Assembly: GCA_947503895.1 (NCBI GenBank)
Contig: CANNFT010000006.1
Coordinates: 1-64,000, forward strand
Direction: 5' to 3'
Origin: an uncultured Saccharospirillaceae bacterium
GTDB lineage: Bacteria; Pseudomonadota; Gammaproteobacteria; Pseudomonadales; Oceanobacteraceae
Length of the DNA stretch: 64,000 nt
How positions within the stretch are numbered: the stretch's first letter is position 1; each line of letters starts with the position of its first letter. The notes under the pieces were generated by a model, which worked only from the letters and a program-made list of their open reading frames with translations, did no database searches and was not told the DNA's origin. Shown one piece after another: positions 58,560 to 64,000 of the stretch. A program made the position numbers and the translations under genes.

Positions 58560-60137
58560 TTAACTCTTGACTTTCCCATTGCAGTGCTTTGAGTGAATCA
58601 GGGCTGATTCGATATTGCTTAGCTGATATTTGTTTTTGTCGTTAGTGAGGGCGTTCACATATATGCATGGATTTGGGCTGTATTTTATTGAATGAAAGTA
58701 AGCTTGCTTTTTTAATTCTGGTGTCGTTGCTGTGCTAATCCAAAAGTCTGTATTAGTGTATGAGGGGAAAATCATTACTGAGTGTATGTGCTTTTCGTCA
58801 GTAAGTGGAGCTATTAGAAGGGAATATGTATATGTGTGAAGCGATAAAACGATAATGCAAAAAGCAAATGTGGTTACTTCTGTCTTATTGTACTTTGAAA
58901 CTATTTTGTCGGCATCGGCATCGGCATCGGCATCGGCAGGTATTATTGTGCTGAAGAATAATGCGACTACAATAGCAAACTGGAATAATGAATATGAGTG
59001 ATATAGGCCACCATCAATTAGAGAGCTAATAATTAGTGAGGATAGAGATGTAAGATATATTTTTGACGTGTCTGTTAGTTTCTTTTGAAAGTATTTTTTA
59101 AGGCTGAGTGAAATATATATGCAAGCTAAAATGCCTGTAATGCCAAAGCTGTATGTGATTTGTAAAATAATATTGTGAGGGTGAGTAACAGACTTTGCGA
59201 CTCCTGTTAAGTCATTTGAAAACCGGAACATATCCGATCCATATCCAAATACAAGTTGAACTGGATCGAAATTTTTAATGATATCAATCCAGAGTTGAAG
59301 TCGTCCTGAGCTATATGAATTAACGGAATCAAATTTGTTTGTGCTATCTGCTAGGAAAAAAAGTCTCTCTATGCCTAATGAAGGGTGGTTTGCGCTTAAT
59401 AAAAATGCAAGGTAACTACCAATAGCAATAGCAATGAAATTACTAATGCATATTCGCTTCTTGTGTTTGCTAACAAATATTGGGAGTACAATGACTGTTA
59501 GTAGCATGAGTGAGAAGAAAGTCCCGCGCCCGCCACTCCAAAGAATTATAAACCAACTTAGCGAAAGGCATAGTATGCCAGTGCAATGCAATAGTTTGCT
59601 CTTTGATAGTATTAGTAGAAAAATTAAAGGTGTGACAATGGCTTGCGTATATCCGAAATGTCTAATGTTGTCATAGAATAGGGTGCCTAATATCCAATTA
59701 TAATCAATGTTTTTCAGGTAGATGATCTGTTCGAGTGTTAGAGTTGTAATGAAGAAAATATATGTGACTATTAAGGAGTATGGAAGTATATTTCTTTCCC
59801 CAACTTTAAGTATTGCGTTGATTATGGCGACAACAAAAAGTATGTGGAGGCATGATTCCATTATACTTACAATTGATGAGTAAACGTAGGCTGAACCGAG
59901 TGTTGAAATTAGGATGGGGATTGTTAAATAATGTAGGCTATTTAGTGGTTTGCTTATTGGTTTTCTACGGCTTAATGATAGGGCGATGACAAATACTTCT
60001 AACCAAGAAATAATTATTTTGTATTCATGGAATGAATTTACGAAGCTCAAATTGCTAGAAAGTAAAACCAGTCCTGGCGCTAATGCCACACACAGTATTA
60101 ATATGAGTGGCATTGGCCTAGTGTGTAAGTGGATCAC
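58560..60137 (-). CDS. O-antigen ligase / pilin O-oligosaccharyltransferase-like membrane protein
   Basis: This 525-residue polytopic protein has ten or more helices. The central stretch has the Wzy_C-type pattern: [11 protein letters not shown], then a periplasmic loop with [29 protein letters not shown] and [12 protein letters not shown] (the H-x-x-N of O-antigen ligases) near residues 278-326. WaaL and PglL/TfpW share these features. Its place next to pilA favours a pilin glycosyltransferase. The start is GTG overlapping the nadC stop (GTGA) with GAGG five bases upstream. A hexanucleotide repeat (58909-58938) encodes an Ala-Asp run. The gene is markedly AT-rich with many TTT/ATA codons, unlike nadC, suggesting acquisition. 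Confidence 0.75.
   Translation of the reverse strand: MIHLHTRPMPLILILCVALAPGLVLLSSNLSFVNSFHEYKIIISWLEVFVIALSLSRRKPISKPLNSLHYLTIPILISTLGSAYVYSSIVSIMESCLHILFVVAIINAILKVGERNILPYSLIVTYIFFITTLTLEQIIYLKNIDYNWILGTLFYDNIRHFGYTQAIVTPLIFLLILSKSKLLHCTGILCLSLSWFIILWSGGRGTFFSLMLLTVIVLPIFVSKHKKRICISNFIAIAIGSYLAFLLSANHPSLGIERLFFLADSTNKFDSVNSYSSGRLQLWIDIIKNFDPVQLVFGYGSDMFRFSNDLTGVAKSVTHPHNIILQITYSFGITGILACIYISLSLKKYFQKKLTDTSKIYLTSLSSLIISSLIDGGLYHSYSLFQFAIVVALFFSTIIPADADADADADKIVSKYNKTEVTTFAFCIIVLSLHTYTYSLLIAPLTDEKHIHSVMIFPSYTNTDFWISTATTPELKKQAYFHSIKYSPNPCIYVNALTNDKNKYQLSNIESALIHSKHCNGKVKS
58909..58938 (-). repeat. Five tandem TCGGCA hexamers inside the ligase gene
   Basis: Five exact copies of a 6-bp unit code for alternating Asp and Ala on the minus strand (about residue 400, in a loop between membrane segments). 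Gain or loss of units would change length by two residues without a frameshift. Confidence 0.95.
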
Positions 60138-60988
60138 AACATCCTCATCGACAAATCAACTGCTTTAACATCCTTGGTTAATGCACCTATGGATATGTAG
60201 TCTACGCCGGTTTCTGCGATGGCGACTAAGGTTTCATCGGTTATACCGCCGGACGCTTCAAGCTTGGCACTGCCTTGTGCGATCGCTACTGCTTTCACTA
60301 AATCGTTCGGCCCAAAATTATCAAGCATGATGATATCCGCTTTTGCACTGAGCGCTTGATCCAGTTCCTCGAAGCTTTCCACTTCCACCTCAACAGGTTT
60401 GCCCGGAGCAATACGGTGTGCTTGCACAATTGCTTCGCTGATGGAACCGCAGGCATTGATGTGGTTTTCTTTAATCAGAAAGGCGTCGTACAAGCCAATT
60501 CTATGGTTGTGGCAGCCACCCTGCGTAACTGAGTATTTTTGCGCTGTGCGTAATCCGGGCAGTGTCTTGCGTGTATCGAGCAGTTTAACCTGTGTGTGAG
60601 CGACTTTTTGTGCGTAAAAGTGACACTTTGTGGCAGTGGCGGAGAGCGTTTGTAAGAAATTGAGGGCGGTTCTCTCTCCTGTCAGCAAACTGCGAGCAGA
60701 TCCTTTTAGCTCAAATAAGGTTTGGTTTGGTTTAACTAGGGAGCCTTCTTCGACGAACCAAGATATTTCCACTGTGGGATCAAGCTGCGCGAACACCTCA
60801 TTAACCCAAGCTTGGCCTGCGATGATCGCTTCATCTCGACAAATAATGCGAGCATGGGCTAATTTGGATTCAGGTATGAGTTGAGCCGTAATGTCACCGC
60901 TCACAAGATCGGAACCTATGTCTTCTTGAAGCGCCCACCGAACGGTGGATTCAATGTCCTGCTTGATATCGTCGATAGTGAGGTTCAT
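60134..60988 (-). CDS. nadC: Nicotinate-nucleotide pyrophosphorylase (carboxylating)
   Basis: This quinolinate phosphoribosyltransferase of NAD synthesis has 284 residues from the ATG at 60988 ([10 protein letters not shown]), the typical length. Motifs include [28 protein letters not shown], and [20 protein letters not shown], which binds the substrate, then the C-terminal EASGGI. An ATG at 61021 would add 11 unlikely residues. Its stop overlaps the ligase gene, so the two AT-rich genes are tied to nadC expression. Confidence 0.95.
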   Translation of the reverse strand: MNLTIDDIKQDIESTVRWALQEDIGSDLVSGDITAQLIPESKLAHARIICRDEAIIAGQAWVNEVFAQLDPTVEISWFVEEGSLVKPNQTLFELKGSARSLLTGERTALNFLQTLSATATKCHFYAQKVAHTQVKLLDTRKTLPGLRTAQKYSVTQGGCHNHRIGLYDAFLIKENHINACGSISEAIVQAHRIAPGKPVEVEVESFEELDQALSAKADIIMLDNFGPNDLVKAVAIAQGSAKLEASGGITDETLVAIAETGVDYISIGALTKDVKAVDLSMRML

Positions 60989-61021
60989 ACAGCTCTTGGT
61001 TCTTGTCCGATAGGGTGGCAT

Positions 61022-61547
61022 GGGCCACTAGAATATAGTGCAGCATTTTACCTTGCTACGTTCAGGATTGCACCCGAACTGACACTCACTTCTCATCATG
61101 GATGGGGTGTAAAGGCCATCGGCTCAAAGCAAGTCGAGTCCTCCGCGTGATTAAATTCACGGTAAAAAGTGTGCAATTCGGACGCTACTAAGAACTGAAA
61201 AGTATATCAGCTTGCGCCTTCGGTAGGATTAAAGTGCCACTGCTGGCCACGGGTATCAAGATGTGAGCGAAGTCTCACAAAATTTGCCATGCACGCCTTA
61301 GCCATGCGTACAAAAATTCGTCATACTTCTCGGGTTTGCAGTATTGCATTAAGGCGGCATAATCAGCCCCCAAATGTTGTCTTGTTTGCCTATTTGAATG
61401 AATACCACCGCTTCATGTACCACTTGTTTTGTGTGGCGGCAATTCACTCGTTAATTATGAATAAGCATCTGCTCGTTACGCCAAGATAAGGATACTCAAG
61501 GTTGGTTCAAGTAATGTACCAATCTGTTAATTAATGAACATTTATCA
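61022..61547. other. Intergenic region between nadC and the DUF1631 gene
   Basis: No supported gene is present; a 66-codon frame at 61289-61489 lacks a ribosome site and family resemblance. A candidate promoter (TTGCAG 61336-61341, CATAAT 61358-61363, 16-bp spacing) points toward the DUF1631 gene and would give a long leader of about 175 bases. The divergent nadC promoter must also lie here but was not recognised. Confidence 0.5.
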
Positions 61548-63869
61548 ATGGTTTCGTCTGTGTCGTCATCACTAACAGTCCACAATTGGTCAACGCAACT
61601 CGCGCCTGTCGTGACGGACAAACTGATCCCGTTGCTGGAGGCCTTGCTTAAAAAAGCAGACGATACCTTGTTTGATATGTCTGAGCGGGCGACCAGCACA
61701 GACAAGCAACAACGTTTTTTTGATGCTATGCGCGACTTACGCGTGAGCCAGAAATCCATCATCGCGTCCGTCGTTCGAGATTTAAAAACCCCGCCAGCAT
61801 TAGATGGTCAAGATGTTGATGAGCCATCCTATGACTTTGATTCCCTCAGTTTGATTGATGAAGCTGAGATGGAGGAAACCGTTGCCCTTGAGTCTATGAG
61901 CGCCAGAGCTGTTGATCAGGGTGCTGAGCCTTACTCGGACTACGTGAGTCGCATTGAAGAAGGGCTTTCTCAAACTTATAAGCCTCAGCAAGTACCGCTG
62001 GGGCCATACCATATTGCTAAGTCCTTCTTAGGCGCACTGAAAAGCCGAGACTACGATGTCACGGTGACCCTTATCTTATTTAAACTGTTTGAGCGGCATG
62101 TTGGGGCTGAAATCGATACGCTTTATGAAGAGGCCAATCGAATTCTCATAGATGACGGTTTATTACCAGATTTGAAAACCCGCAAAAAGCAATCTCGACG
62201 TGCATCCTCAAAAAGTGATGAACCTGAAGAAGAAATGGGGCTATTAGGCCAATTGTTGCAGGCCATGCAGGGGGGAACACAATCTCCAACGGCTGCAATG
62301 AATCAAGGGCTAGGGAATGCACAAGCAATGGGGGGTTTTGGAATGAACAATCCCGCATTGAACGGTGCGCAAGGGCAATTCGCCGGAGGGCCATTGGCGG
62401 GTGGGCATTTTGGGGCCACTCCCCAAGGTGGCGGTTATCATTCAGGTGGCGGGCCGCACGGCGGTGGAGATGGAAATCCAGCGAATGGTTCTGGTGCTAA
62501 CGGTGTTGCTCCTACTGGGAGTGAGGGTGGTTTTGTGCCCGTTGTGGCGCTGAGTCCTTCCCCCAATCTCTATACCGGTTTGCATCAAGTGCAAAATCAA
62601 GTCCTGGATATGCAAATGTCTCCTCAGCAAGTGAGCCAGCAGCTTCAATCGCAATTGCATTACTCCACCCAGCATCATTCTAACGAAATGGTCACCCATG
62701 GTGCGGTGATCAATTTAGTGGCGTTATTATTTGATTTTATTTTGGAAGATCACCAGCTACAGCCTGAAATGAAGCAGTTAATTGCTCGGCTGCAGGTGCC
62801 TTTCGTAAAAGTAGCCTTGTTAGATAAAGGTTTTTTTGAAAAGAACGAACATCCCGCTCGTCTGTTACTCAATCGTCTTGCTGAAGCCGCTACCGGTTGG
62901 CAAAAGCAAGAAGACGATGGCTTGTACGAAACATTAGAATCATGTGTGCATGGTGTACTGCGAGATTTTGACGAGGACATCAGTTTATTTGAGGACAGCC
63001 TTCAAGCACTTGAAGCTAAAATGCAGCCCGAAAACGAGCAACACCTCGAAATTGAAAAAAATCTGGTTCGAATTGAGAGAACTAAGACCGTCGCTGATGC
63101 TGCAACTCGCGCAGGCAGGGCGATCATTGACAGAGTATTGGATAATCACCCGGTTGCGCCCTCCTTCCAACCGGTTCTTCGTCAGGCATGGCTGCAAGTA
63201 CTGTTTCGACTGTACTACAAGCAGGGTGGATCACGACCTTGGCGACAAGCGTGTAAAGTTGCAAATGCATTGGCTTGGTCGCTTCAGCCGGATTCTGCTT
63301 TCAACCGAGAGCATTATGAAAAAACGACCCGCCAAGTAATGTCCGCAGTGCGCAAAGGTTTGGCGGCGATTCAATATAGTCATCCACAAATTGACGAGCG
63401 ATTATTAGCGATTGAAGACTTTTGGCAGCGTCAATTGTTGCGTGACGATGAATCCGCTAATGATGGTCTCGCGATTGTCTTAAATGAGGATGATCAGCAA
63501 GCATCATTAGGCAGCCTAGATCTGGCAGATGATGAGCTTGATGACGTTTTAGGTGGTTTAGGAAGTGAAGATGCGGATGAAGAAGAAGCGATCGATGAAC
63601 AATGGCTGGATCTAGTGACTGCCATGACGCCCGGTTCTTGGTGTGAACAACTGCTGGAAGACCAGTGGCTGCGTATTAAATTGGCCGATATCTTGCCTCA
63701 ATCCGGACGTTATTTATTTGTGAATCGTGCGGGGGTGAAGCAAGCGAGTTTGAGTAAATCTGAGCTGGCGCTCGCATTACGCGCAGGGCGTATTCGCTTA
63801 ATTGAAAATAGTTTGTTATTTGATCGTGCTTTATCCTCTGTCATCGAATCGCTCCGGATTGCCATTTAG
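61548..63869 (+). CDS. DUF1631 family protein
   Basis: This 773-residue cytoplasmic protein of unknown function is sometimes mis-annotated as thymidine phosphorylase. Two mostly helical parts (about 1-235 and 345-665) are joined by a Gly/Asn/Gln-rich, probably disordered linker (about 237-330). An acidic stretch (about 640-685) precedes a small C-terminal domain (WLDLVTAMTPGSWCEQLL through LFDRALSSVIESLRIAI). The order nadC, DUF1631, ampD is conserved in Pseudomonas, which supports the call. No catalytic residues can be named. The ATG at 61548 has only a weak ribosome site. Confidence 0.85.
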   Translation: MVSSVSSSLTVHNWSTQLAPVVTDKLIPLLEALLKKADDTLFDMSERATSTDKQQRFFDAMRDLRVSQKSIIASVVRDLKTPPALDGQDVDEPSYDFDSLSLIDEAEMEETVALESMSARAVDQGAEPYSDYVSRIEEGLSQTYKPQQVPLGPYHIAKSFLGALKSRDYDVTVTLILFKLFERHVGAEIDTLYEEANRILIDDGLLPDLKTRKKQSRRASSKSDEPEEEMGLLGQLLQAMQGGTQSPTAAMNQGLGNAQAMGGFGMNNPALNGAQGQFAGGPLAGGHFGATPQGGGYHSGGGPHGGGDGNPANGSGANGVAPTGSEGGFVPVVALSPSPNLYTGLHQVQNQVLDMQMSPQQVSQQLQSQLHYSTQHHSNEMVTHGAVINLVALLFDFILEDHQLQPEMKQLIARLQVPFVKVALLDKGFFEKNEHPARLLLNRLAEAATGWQKQEDDGLYETLESCVHGVLRDFDEDISLFEDSLQALEAKMQPENEQHLEIEKNLVRIERTKTVADAATRAGRAIIDRVLDNHPVAPSFQPVLRQAWLQVLFRLYYKQGGSRPWRQACKVANALAWSLQPDSAFNREHYEKTTRQVMSAVRKGLAAIQYSHPQIDERLLAIEDFWQRQLLRDDESANDGLAIVLNEDDQQASLGSLDLADDELDDVLGGLGSEDADEEEAIDEQWLDLVTAMTPGSWCEQLLEDQWLRIKLADILPQSGRYLFVNRAGVKQASLSKSELALALRAGRIRLIENSLLFDRALSSVIESLRIAI

Positions 63870-63949
63870 TTTTCAACACCTGTCCGTGCATTTTCAGTGA
63901 GATAAGGTATGGTGATACGTCTGTTAGTCCGTAACTTCAGGCGACTTCC

Positions 63950-64000
63950 TTGAACAACCAATCTGACCTTCGTCTTCGAATCATAAACCACAAGCTGGTT
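63950..64000 (+). CDS. ampD: Possible AmpD start (partial)
   Basis: An open frame from a TTG at 63950, with CAGG eight bases upstream, continues to the window edge and encodes only 17 residues (LNNQSDLRLRIINHKLV). The tail resembles the extreme N-terminus of some AmpD amidases (N-acetylmuramyl-L-alanine amidase, peptidoglycan recycling), and ampD is the expected next gene by synteny. Too short to confirm. Confidence 0.4.
   Translation, partial: MNNQSDLRLRIINHKLV

Noticed and set aside
61289..61489. A 66-codon frame upstream of the DUF1631 gene
   Set aside because: It spans the candidate promoter, has no ribosome site and no similarity that I can recognise.

Overview
The window looks like chromosome from a marine-type gammaproteobacterium of the broad Pseudomonadales/Oceanospirillales kind. 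Three long runs of gene order match what I remember of Pseudomonas: rplM-rpsI-petABC-sspAB-gmhA/diaA-yraN-lpoA-rsmI-rnpB-mraZ; the full dcw cluster from mraZ to lpxC followed by an M23 peptidase, secA and argJ; and yacG-coaE-pilDCB-pilA-nadC-DUF1631 followed by a probable ampD. No phage, insertion sequence, CRISPR array or tRNA was seen. The genus cannot be fixed from the sequence alone.

Layout. 1-810: the 3' end of a 5S rRNA gene, its terminator, and a degenerate partly tandem repeat zone. 1172-5485: three overlapping genes for secreted proteins that share an N-terminal Gly-Gln motif (FilA/DUF6160-like). 6025-7779: leuA with a probable branched-chain leader peptide. 7903-9164: a holD-like gene and rimI. 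9508-11667: a secreted M19-like metallohydrolase. 11741-15316 (minus): a SulP transporter and a RegB/RegA-type redox two-component pair. 15527-17107: prfC. 17884-22822: rplM-rpsI, the cytochrome bc1 operon and sspAB. 22930-25778 (minus): diaA/gmhA, yraN and lpoA, divergent from rsmI. 26742-27122: RNase P RNA. 27428-45017: the division and cell-wall cluster with lpxC. 45157-50673: M23 peptidase, secA, argJ, mutT. 51067-56336 (minus): yacG, coaE, pilD, pilC, pilB, pilA. 56605-60988 (minus): nadC with two genes placed between it and pilA, an O-antigen-ligase/pilin-glycosyltransferase-like protein and a sulfatase-superfamily membrane enzyme. 61548-63869: a DUF1631 protein.

Most of the window is core housekeeping. 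The accessory parts are the repeat zone next to the 5S gene, with a third copy of its element 50 kb away at 50.7 kb; the FilA-like three-gene cassette; and the candidate pilin-modification pair beside pilA. Regulatory sites readable by eye include a MraZ box with 10-bp period before mraZ, a sigma-54 promoter for pilA, an sspA promoter inside the loop of the petABC terminator, an 11-bp inverted repeat at the prfC promoter, and a Leu/Val/Ile-rich leader peptide before leuA.
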